Of a stretch of DNA of 64,000 nt, positions 1 through 8,687 are shown piece by piece. The DNA lies in assembly GCA_021801025.1 (NCBI GenBank), contig JAJYYK010000004.1, forward strand, positions 1 through 64,000, in the 5' to 3' direction. Below the pieces are notes generated by a model. That model had not been told where the DNA came from. It ran no database searches and was given only the letters and a program-made list of their open reading frames with translations. The first letter of the stretch is position 1. Every line of letters starts with the position of its first letter. Made by a program: the position numbers and the translations under genes. This DNA comes from Pseudomonadota bacterium. GTDB lineage: Bacteria; Pseudomonadota; Gammaproteobacteria; Burkholderiales; Sulfuriferulaceae.

Positions 1-1123
1 TTTGGAATGCAATCCCGTCAATCACCCCAATAATATCGGCAATCTTGCGTGCCGAACCATTGATCGCGCTCATCGTGGCAACCACCTCCGCTACCACCTG
101 CCCTCCCTTAACGGCCACTTCCGATGCAGTGCCCGCCAGCTGATTGGCCTGGCTTGCATTGTCGGCGTTCTGTTTTACTGTGGACGTCAATTCCTCCATC
201 GCCGAGGCGGTTTCCTCCAGCGAGCCAGCCTGCGCTTCGGTGCGGTTGGACAAGTCCAGATTGCCCGCAGCAATCTCGCCAGAGGCCGATGCGATGGCCT
301 CTGCACCCACACGCACCTCACTCACCATCTGCGCTAACCGGGTATTCATGTCTTTTAATGCATGCAGCACCTCGCCCACCTCATCCTGGCTGGTCACCGT
401 TACTTCCGAACGAAGATCACCATCCGCAACGTGACGCGCCACGTTGGTGGCATGATTGAGCGGACCGACAATGTGACGAATTAATGACCAGGCCATCGGA
501 ATGATCACCGCCATTCCCAATAAAATAAAGGCAAACATGGCATATCGCATGGCGGTGATATTGCCATCCACCTTGATGCGATTGGATTTGGCACGCTGCT
601 CAAGGTAATGAATCAAGGCCTCTGAGCTGAGTGCAGATTGCGCATACAATGGGAAAATAACCTTTACAGTCACCGCACCTGCCGAACCCCACTCATTAGC
701 CTGTATAAAAGGCGCAATCCGGTCAACATAATCCATCGCAAAATGATCGCTGTTTGCCACCCAGGCATCCGTTAATTTTTTTTCTTCCTGATCGGTAATG
801 CTGGCTTGATAAGTTTTTAACAGTGCCACAATTTTTTTATTATTTGCATCAATGATGTCAAAATTATTGCTGACAGGGTCAGTATGAAATCTTGAAATGG
901 CCAGAGAGGGATCATGCTCCAGTGCCGAAAGCAATTCAGCGCGATTGGTCTGTATGAGAGACTTCATGGCCCAAATATTCGTCTCGGCGGTCTTGTCCCT
1001 TAAACTGAGATTTTTTAGCAGGCTGACATTCGATTCCGCGCTATACAAACCCATTCCACCCACAATAACCAACCCCAAAAGGCTGACACCCAACACCAGC
1101 AACAAACGCGTTTTCACCAACAT
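1..1123 (-). CDS. Methyl-accepting chemotaxis protein (3' end outside window)
   Basis: Transmembrane chemoreceptor that passes ligand signals to CheA/CheW. Translating the minus strand from ATG at 1123 (GGAGG about 8 nt upstream) gives MLVKTRLLLVLGVSLLGLV, a first membrane helix at residues about 5-27. A helical periplasmic ligand domain follows to about 185, then a second helix (AMFAFILLGMAVIIPMAW, about 193-211), a HAMP domain and the start of the cytoplasmic signalling coiled coil. The reading stops at DGIAFQ, which is the beginning of the universally conserved hairpin tip of receptors, so the distal half of the signalling domain is missing from the window and not from the gene. The ligand is unknown. 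The flagellar operon next door fits a motility role. Family call is firm; specificity cannot be read. Confidence 0.93.
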   Translation of the reverse strand, partial: MLVKTRLLLVLGVSLLGLVIVGGMGLYSAESNVSLLKNLSLRDKTAETNIWAMKSLIQTNRAELLSALEHDPSLAISRFHTDPVSNNFDIIDANNKKIVALLKTYQASITDQEEKKLTDAWVANSDHFAMDYVDRIAPFIQANEWGSAGAVTVKVIFPLYAQSALSSEALIHYLEQRAKSNRIKVDGNITAMRYAMFAFILLGMAVIIPMAWSLIRHIVGPLNHATNVARHVADGDLRSEVTVTSQDEVGEVLHALKDMNTRLAQMVSEVRVGAEAIASASGEIAAGNLDLSNRTEAQAGSLEETASAMEELTSTVKQNADNASQANQLAGTASEVAVKGGQVVAEVVATMSAINGSARKIADIIGVIDGIAFQ

Positions 1124-1276
1124 AATGCCTCCCTGTCCGGTTCATATTTTACATTTTCATGTTTCACATCACTTACCCGACTGTTCCGCAAGCCTCTGCC
1201 AATGCAGGCGAATAGCTATTCTTCACATTCCTTTGCCCCATTAACGGTTTGATAAAAAATAGTCAAGTTTATGCAA

Positions 1277-1331
1277 ATCCTGGAAACGGTAGTTGGATAA
1301 GTTGAAGAGAGCGGTCAACTGCCTTTATTCA
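1277..1331. repeat. Degenerate inverted-repeat element, second copy of the 37882-38007 family
   Basis: The left arm ATCCTGGAAACGGTAGTTG (1277-1295) matches 18 of 19 bases of the left end of the element at 37882. The right arm GAGCGGTCAACTGCC (1309-1323) is the reverse complement of a sequence that matches 37893-37907 at 14 of 15 bases. The ends therefore face each other over about 13 bases, as in a collapsed miniature inverted-repeat element. No coding content. Confidence 0.6.
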
Positions 1332-1379
1332 GGGTAATGCGGAGCAATCGCAATTTTCTGATGCATTCCAGATAGCGCG

Positions 1380-1408
1380 CATAAAATAAAACCGATGTTT
1401 CTCATCGG
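1380..1408 (-). terminator. Rho-independent terminator downstream of flgL
   Basis: Read on the minus strand, the stem CCGATG-AGAAA-CATCGG (1392-1408) is followed at once by TTTTATTTTAT. It is the first terminator after the stop of flgL and probably ends the flgKL or whole flg transcript. Confidence 0.75.
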
Positions 1409-1600
1409 CTTGTGGTATTGCGTCATGGATCGGTCCATCTGGATGCCTGATCCCTGATAATTGCGGACTCACGCGGGTGCTGGCGACCAGTTCGCCATGG
1501 CTGTTTCACTTGATCGGCGTCTATCATCAATTTTTTGATCCAGAAAACCATCTCGCAACCCACCTCACCACCGTTACCATGCACCAATAAATAATCCTGA

Positions 1601-2533
1601 TTAATTAATATAGTTAAATAAGGACAGGTTCGTTATGTTCACAAATGACTTTTGGGCCGCCTGCAGCGTTGTGGTTTGCTGATCCAGCTGGGAAATCGCT
1701 TCAGCGTAATTTAGCCCCTGCAGGTTAGACAGGTTCTGGGCATACTGAATATCCAGATTCGCGCCGGTCGTATCCAGCGAACTCAGTTGATTAAGCGTTG
1801 CACCTACCGTTGTACTTGCCGTCAAGACTTTGTTTAAAGTCTGGGTGATCCCATCGCTGGCGGTGGATAATCCTGCGGTAAGAGCCCCATTGCTCAGGCT
1901 GGGCGTAGACAACAGATTGGCCAAATTATTCAGTGTATTAAAAATATCCAGACCACCTGACTGGAACAGTGCAGAACCCGACGTGCTGACAGTGACTTGT
2001 TGATCAGCACCCACTTGCGACTGAATTTGCCCCTGATCACCGACATATTGCGCCCCATTCTGAGTGACGCCACCCACCACACTGCTGGTTTGTACAAAGG
2101 GAGGGGTAGATATATTGTAACCACCGAAGAGATAATTACCTGTCGCATCAGTAGAATTTGCCAGGGACAGCAGACTGCTGAAATCGTTTTGTACCTGGGC
2201 CGCCAGAACACTGCGATTTGCTGCGGTCAGGGTGGGATCTCCCGCGCTGATCACCAGCGACTGCGCACTTTGCAATAAGGTCGTTACGCTGGACAAAGCC
2301 GTACTGGTCATATTCAGTGTGCTTTCAGCTGCCTGACGATTCGCAGTAAACTGCGTATTCATCGATTGCATCTGCGCTACATTTAAAACTTGTGCTGCCG
2401 CAGCCGGATTGTCCGCAGGTGTGAGGATGCTGCTGTCGGCAGAAATGTGTTGCTGACTGGTGACCATCGCATTTTGCAGGTTACTGATTTGGCTGCTGCC
2501 CTGACTATAAATCATACTGGTGCTGATGCGCAT
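1601..2533 (-). CDS. flgL: Flagellar hook-filament junction protein FlgL (HAP3)
   Basis: Joins the hook to the flagellin filament; exported through the flagellar type III apparatus with FlgN as chaperone. The 310-residue protein has the flagellin-like N-terminal helix (MRISTSMIYSQGSSQISNLQ) with the NPAAAAQVL segment near residue 44, a variable middle, and a C-terminal helix containing LQGLNYAEAISQLDQQ that packs against the N terminus, as in flagellins. Start ATG at 2533 has AAGGA 8 nt upstream. It lies 12 bp after flgK, and both are probably read from the sigma-28-type promoter at 4831-4857. Length is normal for the family. Confidence 0.96.
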   Translation of the reverse strand: MRISTSMIYSQGSSQISNLQNAMVTSQQHISADSSILTPADNPAAAAQVLNVAQMQSMNTQFTANRQAAESTLNMTSTALSSVTTLLQSAQSLVISAGDPTLTAANRSVLAAQVQNDFSSLLSLANSTDATGNYLFGGYNISTPPFVQTSSVVGGVTQNGAQYVGDQGQIQSQVGADQQVTVSTSGSALFQSGGLDIFNTLNNLANLLSTPSLSNGALTAGLSTASDGITQTLNKVLTASTTVGATLNQLSSLDTTGANLDIQYAQNLSNLQGLNYAEAISQLDQQTTTLQAAQKSFVNITNLSLFNYIN

Positions 2534-2545
2534 GTGATGTCCTTT

Positions 2546-4801
2546 TTAATTGCCCAAGCTCAAAATCTGGTTAAACAGCGTACTGGCCACTTGCATCAGC
2601 TTGCCTGCAGCCTGATAGGCCTGCTGGTATTGAAGCAGATTGGTGGCTTCCTGATCCAGATTGACACCCGATTGAGACTGCTGTGCATTTTGCAGGTGAG
2701 TCAGCGTTGCACCCTCGGCGGTACTGGTTACATTCAATTCATTGGTGGTACTGCCCACACTGCTGACCAGTTGCGAATAGGCCCCCTGAAAAGTCGTCGT
2801 GCCACCCAATAAGGTATTCGCACTTTGTAACCCACCCAATAACAAAGCATTGCGGTTATCCCCCACGCCATTGGTATTGGGTCCGACTGTAAAGGTATCA
2901 TTATTGACTGGCGTACCGCTGACCGTAAAACTGATCCCGCCGAAACTGATCGTTGCCCCTGGCGTATAGGTCACCGGCGTCCCCGCTGGAAAAACAGTGG
3001 GTGTACCATTATTGGTCACCGTGACGGCTTGTCCGGACGGAAAACCACTCAGGGTATTGGTTGCGGCAGCATAGGTCAGGGTAACCGGTGCTGTCAGTGG
3101 CGATGCCAAATAATTGGCATTCACGCTGCCTGAGCTGATTTGTCCCGTACCACCGTTCGATAAATCGAAGGTATCCCCTGTATTGGGTACGCCACTGATC
3201 GTGAAGCTGACGCCCTGAAAACTGATTGTTGCACCGGAAGTATACGTCACAGGTTGCCCTGCCGCGAAAGATGTCGTCACGCCATTACTGGTCACCGTCA
3301 CAGGCTGCGTGGACGGAAAGCCGGTCAAGCTATTGACCGGCGGCCCAACGGCGCTATAAGTCAGCGTAACCGGCGCTGTCAGCGGTGACACCGGGTTAGA
3401 ACCGATATCGGCCGCACTGATCGTTCCAGTGCCCGTGTTGGTTGCGGGGGCGGCGGTCATCACCGGAGCATCCGTACTGGCAGCTGTGACAATCGGCGCG
3501 GCAGCAGCAATCTGGGCAGGATTGGTGATCGCCACACCAAAAGAAGTAGCACCACTTGCGGTAGGCTGGATCAGAAAACTGTCGCCCGCTGCAGGCGTAC
3601 CCGTCATGTGATAGGTCACACCGGCGATCGTTTGCGGGAAGGAAGTAAAGGTCGTCGGGCTACCACCGGAAACCGGCGTCATCGTGTAAGTCGAGCCGTT
3701 ATAACTCAATTGATAATTACTGGTAGTCAATGCACTGACATTATTGATGGTCGCCGTTAAAGCACCTGTGCCGGCATTTGTCGAGCTCGCGTTCACGATG
3801 GGTGTCCCCACAGTAAACAAAGGGCTGCCCAAATTACCATTCAGGTCTTGCCCCAAAACTTGCTGGGCATTATAAGCCGTGCCCAATCCGATCGCTGTCA
3901 AACCCAAACTGTTTTGGGCAGGTTGCAGCGATTGAGAACGGAAACTAAGCAGCCCGCCCAACTGTCCGCCTGCCAGACTGTTACTGCCCAACACCACATT
4001 GTTGCCATTTGCGCTGTAAGCGACATCCGTCTGACTCGGATTATCAGGTGATGGCACCGTGGACAGGTTATAGGTCTGCGTGCCCATCACCAGAGGCTGT
4101 CCATTACCGATAAAAACATCGTATTCCCCATTGCTCTGCGTCACGACCGTTGCCTGAACCTGCTGGTTCAACTGGGTCACCAACTGGTCCCGTTGATCCA
4201 TCAGGTCGTTCGGCGGCTGACCACTGCTTCCACCACCCTGCGCGGTTAAAATACTTTGGTTTAATTGTGAAATCTGGCTTGCTATGGTGTTAATGGAGGC
4301 GACGCTACTGGTGATCTGCGAATTAACGCTTTGGTTGATCTGACCTAACTGTTGCCCCATACTCTGAAATTGCGCAGTCATGCCCTGCGCATCGGACAAC
4401 AATGCCTGACGCGATGCAGCAGAAGAGGGGTTGGTAGACAAGGTTTGCACACCGGCAAAAAAACTTTGCATCGTCGGTGATAATCCGCTGGTCGAATCAC
4501 CCAGCATATTGTCAATTTGCTGAACCTGGTTGTAATAGCTGTTCATGCTGCTCACAGCGGCCTGACTGGCGTTAACCTGCGTGCCGATAAAACTGGAATA
4601 GGACCGTTGCACGGTGGTGACATTCACCCCATTACCAATGAACCCGGAACCATAATTTTGCGGATTTGCCTCGCTCTGAATCACTGTTTCTTCGCTATAG
4701 CCCGGCGTAGCCGCATTGGCAATATTGTTCCCCGTCGTAGCAATGCCGGCTTGCGCGGCACTCAACGCACTTTGACCAATACTAAGAATATTTGCACCCA
4801 T
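2546..4801 (-). CDS. flgK: Flagellar hook-associated protein FlgK (HAP1), enlarged by repeats
   Basis: First hook-filament junction protein. The N terminus (ANILSIGQSALSAAQAGI, then NNIANAATPGYS) carries the rod/hook-family motif. The C terminus (VNLDQEATNLLQYQQAYQAA) is the matching FlgK helix. At 751 residues it is about 200 longer than the 547-residue enteric protein. The excess is in the surface-exposed middle: two similar segments, at about residues 470-550 and 564-644, each begin SPLTAPVTLTY and continue with GFPS..PVTVT and GATISF.G.SFT. A third, more distant relative lies just upstream (about 350-420). They look like duplicated beta-sandwich modules. Start ATG at 4801 sits about 30 nt after the FliA-type -10 element. 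Confidence 0.96.
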   Translation of the reverse strand: MGANILSIGQSALSAAQAGIATTGNNIANAATPGYSEETVIQSEANPQNYGSGFIGNGVNVTTVQRSYSSFIGTQVNASQAAVSSMNSYYNQVQQIDNMLGDSTSGLSPTMQSFFAGVQTLSTNPSSAASRQALLSDAQGMTAQFQSMGQQLGQINQSVNSQITSSVASINTIASQISQLNQSILTAQGGGSSGQPPNDLMDQRDQLVTQLNQQVQATVVTQSNGEYDVFIGNGQPLVMGTQTYNLSTVPSPDNPSQTDVAYSANGNNVVLGSNSLAGGQLGGLLSFRSQSLQPAQNSLGLTAIGLGTAYNAQQVLGQDLNGNLGSPLFTVGTPIVNASSTNAGTGALTATINNVSALTTSNYQLSYNGSTYTMTPVSGGSPTTFTSFPQTIAGVTYHMTGTPAAGDSFLIQPTASGATSFGVAITNPAQIAAAAPIVTAASTDAPVMTAAPATNTGTGTISAADIGSNPVSPLTAPVTLTYSAVGPPVNSLTGFPSTQPVTVTSNGVTTSFAAGQPVTYTSGATISFQGVSFTISGVPNTGDTFDLSNGGTGQISSGSVNANYLASPLTAPVTLTYAAATNTLSGFPSGQAVTVTNNGTPTVFPAGTPVTYTPGATISFGGISFTVSGTPVNNDTFTVGPNTNGVGDNRNALLLGGLQSANTLLGGTTTFQGAYSQLVSSVGSTTNELNVTSTAEGATLTHLQNAQQSQSGVNLDQEATNLLQYQQAYQAAGKLMQVASTLFNQILSLGN

Positions 4802-4830
4802 GATGTTCTGACTCCGAGATGTTATCTATG

Positions 4831-4857
4831 TTAACGACAAAAGCGCTGACAACTTTA
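4831..4857 (-). promoter_or_regulatory. Sigma-28 (FliA) promoter for flgKL
   Basis: On the minus strand TAAAGTTG (4850-4857), an 11-nt spacer, then GTCGTTAA (4831-4838). The enteric FliA consensus is TAAAGTTT-N11-GCCGATAA: 7 of 8 and 6 of 8 matches with exact spacing. Placed about 30 nt ahead of the flgK start. It makes flgKL late genes, as in enterics where flgKL are also transcribed by FliA. Confidence 0.8.
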
Positions 4858-5054
4858 ACCCAAACCATCCATCAGGTCGCGAGATGATAACAAGACAAAT
4901 TGCAAGATTGTTGGGGGATTGAGAATAACCCATAGTAAATCATGTGCGCCGAACAAAGCGAAAATGACCGAAAATGAATCGTCAGCACTTGCATAGGCTC
5001 AAAAAGCCGCCTAATGGATGATTTCGCGGTTCCATCTTAAAACAGCCCCATCCA

Positions 5055-5954
5055 TTACGCAGAGAAAGTTTGATTGATAATCCTGCTCAGTTTGTCGGCA
5101 TAATGCGGATCGGTTGCATAACCTGCCTGTTGTAATCCCCGAGCAAATTCGGTTGCATTCTGTGCATTGGCGATGACATGCTGATAACGCGGGTTATTGC
5201 GCAACGTGTTGGCATAATCGCGAAAAGACGCCGCGTAACTGTCATAAGCACGAAATTTCTCCACGCGTTTTTGCGGGATACCATGACTGTATTCGGTTGT
5301 TGTCGCACTCACCGTTTTACCATGCCAACCTGCAGTGGCTTTCATGCCAAACAGATTATGGCTGTTAGTACCATCCGCTGCGATAATTTGCTTGCGTCCC
5401 CAACCGCTTTCCAGCGCAGCCTGTCCCAACATGAAATTAGCCGGAATGCCCGTCGCACGGCTCGCCGCTTCTGCGTGCTGCTGCAAACGGTTTTTGAATC
5501 TTTGCACATGTTTGGCATTGGTACCGTTAAATTCGGCTGCGGCAGGCAGGACTGCAGCACTTGACGACGGGGTGCCCGCTTCCGCCATGTCAGGCAGTGG
5601 CGCTGTCGATGCCGGCATTGCCGAACTGTTACGGCTGAGCTGTTGTACCAACATATCCCCCAGCCCTATCCCCTTACTCGCCATATTCTGGCTTAATTGC
5701 TGATCCAGCATGGAGGTGTACAGACGACTTTGATCGCTGTCCAGCACGCCATCTTGCGGGACAGCTTCACGCATACTTTTCAGCATCATGTTCAAAAACA
5801 CGGCTTCAAACTGTTTGGAAACAGCTTTAATCGCCGCCGGTGAATTTTGCATGGCCAGTCGCTTCAACCCCGCCATGCCGTTTGGATCTGCCGCTAAAGT
5901 ATTGGTATTGCCTGGGTTGTTCGGCATCAGCGAGTTGTTTGATGTAGTGAGCAT
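5055..5954 (-). CDS. flgJ: Flagellar rod-cap protein and peptidoglycan hydrolase FlgJ
   Basis: Bifunctional protein of 299 residues. The N-terminal domain (about 35-110, with FEAVFLNMMLKSMREAVP) caps rod assembly. The C-terminal domain (about 150-297) is a glucosaminidase/muramidase-type wall hydrolase that opens peptidoglycan for the growing rod: LGQAALESGWGRKQI carries the expected catalytic Glu, followed by NLFGMKA and an aromatic YDSYAASFRDYA region. The linker is Ala/Pro/Ser-rich. It follows flgI with 7 bp between them. Many alphaproteobacteria lack the hydrolase domain; here the fused form of beta- and gammaproteobacteria is intact. Confidence 0.96.
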   Translation of the reverse strand: MLTTSNNSLMPNNPGNTNTLAADPNGMAGLKRLAMQNSPAAIKAVSKQFEAVFLNMMLKSMREAVPQDGVLDSDQSRLYTSMLDQQLSQNMASKGIGLGDMLVQQLSRNSSAMPASTAPLPDMAEAGTPSSSAAVLPAAAEFNGTNAKHVQRFKNRLQQHAEAASRATGIPANFMLGQAALESGWGRKQIIAADGTNSHNLFGMKATAGWHGKTVSATTTEYSHGIPQKRVEKFRAYDSYAASFRDYANTLRNNPRYQHVIANAQNATEFARGLQQAGYATDPHYADKLSRIINQTFSA

Positions 5955-5961
5955 AGCGACC

Positions 5962-7083
5962 TCAAATAATCTCTAAATCGGCGCGCAATGCGCCCGATGA
6001 TTTCATGGCTTGCAAAATGGCCAGCAAATCTTGTGGCGTTGCTCCGATGGAATTCAGTGCTTTCACCACCTCGGACAAAGAGGCGCCGCCTTTTAGCAAA
6101 GCAACGGCCCCAGGTTGACTCTGAATGTTGATTTGCGATTCTTGCGTTACCGTTGTTTGACCGCCCGGGGAAAAAGGCGCAGGCTGACTCACGCTGGGTT
6201 CAGTATTAATTGTGAGAGTTAAATTACCGTGCGAGACGGCGCACGGCTGTAGCGTGACCGATTGATTCATCACCACAGAGCCTGTGCGCGCATTCATAAT
6301 CACTTTAGCGGCTGACAAGGCGGGGTTGACCTCAATGTCCTCCAGCGCACCCAGAAATGCCACCCTGTCATTGCTGCCCAGCGGGGTATGAACCTGCACC
6401 TCACGCCCATCCAAAGCGGCAGCGATCGTCGTGCCGAAATGCTGGTTAATCGCATCGACGACACGGCTTGCCGTAGCAAAATCGGTGTCATTCAGCTCTA
6501 ATCGAATGATGTTGTCCTGCCCCAGAGAATTGGCCACCGCACGCTCCACGGTCGCCCCGGATGAAATTCTGCCTACGCTTAAATGGTTAATTTGTGCTTT
6601 ACTGCCGTTCGCCGTCGCCCCCACGCCGCCGACGACCAGATTGCCTTGTGCCATAGCATAAACCTGACCGTCCGCACCTTTTAGCGGTGCCATCAGCAAT
6701 GTGCCGCCCACCAGACTCTTGGCGGTGCCCATGGATGACACCGTCACATCCAGCAACTGCCCCGGTTGCGCAAAGGGAGGAAGCGTTGCGGTAACCATCA
6801 CTGCAGCCACATTTTTTAACATCATGAGCGCAATAGAACTTGCCGGCATATTCACGCCATTGTTCAGCAACATATTCGTCACGCTTTGTACGGTAAAAGG
6901 AGTAAGTACCGTTTGGTCGCCCGTTCCATCCAGCCCCACCACCAGGCCATACCCAATCAGCTGGTTTTCTCGCACCCCTTGAATACTGGCAAGATCTTTC
7001 AGCCTTTCTGCCTGCGCACACCCAACGGACAACCATGCAACGAGACCAAAATTAAAAATAAATTTCAACAATTTATTCATCAT
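5962..7083 (-). CDS. flgI: Flagellar P-ring protein FlgI
   Basis: Forms the periplasmic ring around the rod in the peptidoglycan layer. The protein is 373 residues with a cleavable signal peptide (hydrophobic stretch about 8-24, cleavage near CAQAE), then RLKDLASIQGVRENQL and GYGLVVGLDGTGDQT, which are FlgI hallmarks. The C terminus LLAILQAMKSSGALRADLEI is also typical. Two adjacent ATG codons exist; the first (7083) is used here. It lies between flgH and flgJ, the usual order. Confidence 0.97.
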   Translation of the reverse strand: MMNKLLKFIFNFGLVAWLSVGCAQAERLKDLASIQGVRENQLIGYGLVVGLDGTGDQTVLTPFTVQSVTNMLLNNGVNMPASSIALMMLKNVAAVMVTATLPPFAQPGQLLDVTVSSMGTAKSLVGGTLLMAPLKGADGQVYAMAQGNLVVGGVGATANGSKAQINHLSVGRISSGATVERAVANSLGQDNIIRLELNDTDFATASRVVDAINQHFGTTIAAALDGREVQVHTPLGSNDRVAFLGALEDIEVNPALSAAKVIMNARTGSVVMNQSVTLQPCAVSHGNLTLTINTEPSVSQPAPFSPGGQTTVTQESQINIQSQPGAVALLKGGASLSEVVKALNSIGATPQDLLAILQAMKSSGALRADLEII

Positions 7084-7090
7084 ATTTTAT

Positions 7091-7762
7091 TTAAAAAGGC
7101 GCCATACTTTGGAAGAACTTTGCCATTGATGACATCACCGAAGCCTTGTCTATACGCGTGTCCGAACGGTACTCTATCCTTGCATCGGCCACTTGGGTGG
7201 AAGAAACAATATTGCCATCAACAATGGTAGCCGGGTCGATGACCCCAGAAAAACGAATGTATTCAATCCCGGTATCCAGCGATACCTGTTTTTCGCCGCT
7301 GACCACCAGATCGCCATTGGACTCGACATCCACCACTGTGACGGCCAACGTACTGGTAAAGTTGTCTGCTGATGACAACACATCGGCAGTCGCATTTTTA
7401 TTCGCCGAAGAGGCAGAGATAGATGTGCCCTGTAACGTTTTGAATGGCAATCCAACTACCGTTGGGATGCCGGCAGCGACACTGCCCGATTTGCTGCCCG
7501 CACTCGATGCAGCTTTGCCCGCATTATTCGTTTCGCTGATCAAAATGGTGATGACGTCACCCACATAGTGGGCGCGCTTGTCCTCAAGCATGGGCCGATA
7601 ACTGCTGACTTGATAAATCGCCCCATTACTGGGTACAGCCGCTGCTTTCTGCGGTTTCGATATCAATGGTTGCTGCACGATACTGCTGGGTACAACCGCG
7701 CATCCCGCCAGCAAACCCGTCATGAGCAAACCCGGCACTGTAAATTTCATGGCAAATTTCAC
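7091..7762 (-). CDS. flgH: Flagellar L-ring lipoprotein FlgH
   Basis: Outer-membrane ring subunit around the distal rod. The 223-residue precursor has a lipoprotein signal with lipobox LLAGCA (Cys at residue 21). Then come SSYRPMLEDKRAHYVGDV and ITILISETNNAGKAASS, matching the FlgH pattern, and a C terminus rich in beta strands (EYIRFSGVIDPATIV). Two in-frame ATGs (residues 1 and 5) are both followed by AAATTT, so the start is uncertain by four codons. Adjacent to flgG (15 bp) and flgI (7 bp). Confidence 0.96.
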   Translation of the reverse strand: MKFAMKFTVPGLLMTGLLAGCAVVPSSIVQQPLISKPQKAAAVPSNGAIYQVSSYRPMLEDKRAHYVGDVITILISETNNAGKAASSAGSKSGSVAAGIPTVVGLPFKTLQGTSISASSANKNATADVLSSADNFTSTLAVTVVDVESNGDLVVSGEKQVSLDTGIEYIRFSGVIDPATIVDGNIVSSTQVADARIEYRSDTRIDKASVMSSMAKFFQSMAPF

Positions 7763-7777
7763 CGCGCACTCAAACTA

Positions 7778-8563
7778 TTAACTAATTTGGGTCAAACTTT
7801 GCATCATTTGATCGGAAGTGGTAATGGCCTTGCTGTTGATTTCATAAGCCTGTTGCGTCTGGATCATGTTCACCATCTCTTCAGCTACATTCACATTGGA
7901 AGCTTCAACGTAACCCTGATTGACCGTACCAGCGCCATTCGTGCCAGGTGTATTGGTGCTGGCGCTACCGGATGAAGAGGTTTCTGCCAGAATATTCCCG
8001 CCATTACTTTGCAAGCCAGCAGGGTTGATAAAGGTCGCCAACTGCATGGAACCGACCTGCACGGAACCGGTAACGCCTTGCTGAGTGACCGACACTGTGC
8101 CGTCCAGCCCAATGGTCACCGACAACGCATTGGCAGGAATGGTAATGGGGGGCTGCACGGAATAACCGCTGGAATTGACCAGTTGTCCCTGGCTGTTCAC
8201 TTGAAAAGAACCATCACGGGTATAACCGGTAGTGCCATCCGGCATTAGTATCTGGAAAAACCCGGCTCCCTGAATGGCCACATCGGTATTATTACTCGTT
8301 TGTTGCAGGTTACCTTGTGTATTCAACCGTTCTGTGGACACTGGCTGTACACCAGTACCGACTTGCAAACCGGACGGCAACTCCGTTTGTTGGGAAGATT
8401 GCGCACCCGGTTGACGTATGGTTTGATACACCAAATCCTGGAATACCGCACGCGAGGCTTTAAATCCGTTGGTGCTGACGTTAGCCAAATTGTTGGCGAT
8501 CACATCCATATTCAGCTGCTGGGCATCCAGCCCGGTTCTGGCTATCCATAATGAACGTATCAT
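7778..8563 (-). CDS. flgG: Flagellar distal-rod protein FlgG
   Basis: Builds the distal rod that spans the P and L rings. The 261-residue protein starts [20 protein letters not shown] and has the rod/hook motif [15 protein letters not shown]. The middle resembles FlgE/FlgF, and the C-terminal coiled-coil helix contains [19 protein letters not shown]. Start ATG at 8563 has a strong GGAGGA upstream. Length is the family standard, so there is no sign of damage. Confidence 0.97.
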   Translation of the reverse strand: MIRSLWIARTGLDAQQLNMDVIANNLANVSTNGFKASRAVFQDLVYQTIRQPGAQSSQQTELPSGLQVGTGVQPVSTERLNTQGNLQQTSNNTDVAIQGAGFFQILMPDGTTGYTRDGSFQVNSQGQLVNSSGYSVQPPITIPANALSVTIGLDGTVSVTQQGVTGSVQVGSMQLATFINPAGLQSNGGNILAETSSSGSASTNTPGTNGAGTVNQGYVEASNVNVAEEMVNMIQTQQAYEINSKAITTSDQMMQSLTQIS

Positions 8564-8642
8564 ACTGTCCTCCTTAAAATATCAGTCTCTATGTGAAATA
8601 GAGTGGGTTTTGCTGCCATTTGCGATATACATATTGCTGTTT

Positions 8643-8667
8643 GGTGGATGCGCCAGGCTTATCCACC
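8643..8667. other. Hairpin in the flgF-flgG spacer
   Basis: GGTGGAT (8643-8649) and ATCCACC (8661-8667) pair perfectly over an 11-nt loop. There is no T-run on either strand, so it is more likely an mRNA processing or stability element in the polycistronic message than a terminator. Confidence 0.4.
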
Positions 8668-8687
8668 GCAACACCCAATTCATCCTG

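Larger units (their letters stand above)
1124..1600. other. 477-bp gap between the chemoreceptor gene and flgL
   Basis: No convincing gene. It holds an inverted-repeat relic (1277-1331), a minus-strand intrinsic terminator (1392-1408) about 190 nt beyond the flgL stop, and by position the chemoreceptor promoter, which I could not place convincingly. A minus-strand ORF of 42 codons at 1423-1551 has no recognisable product and is probably chance. Confidence 0.6.

Noticed and set aside
1423-1551. 42-codon minus-strand ORF in the flgL-chemoreceptor gap
   Set aside because: No family, weak ribosome site, and it lies between flgL and its terminator; most likely chance.
6599-7036. Long overlapping ORFs antisense or out of frame to flgI, nuoG, uvrA, leuC and others
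   Set aside because: They are shadows of strongly conserved genes and their translations show no domains or plausible composition.
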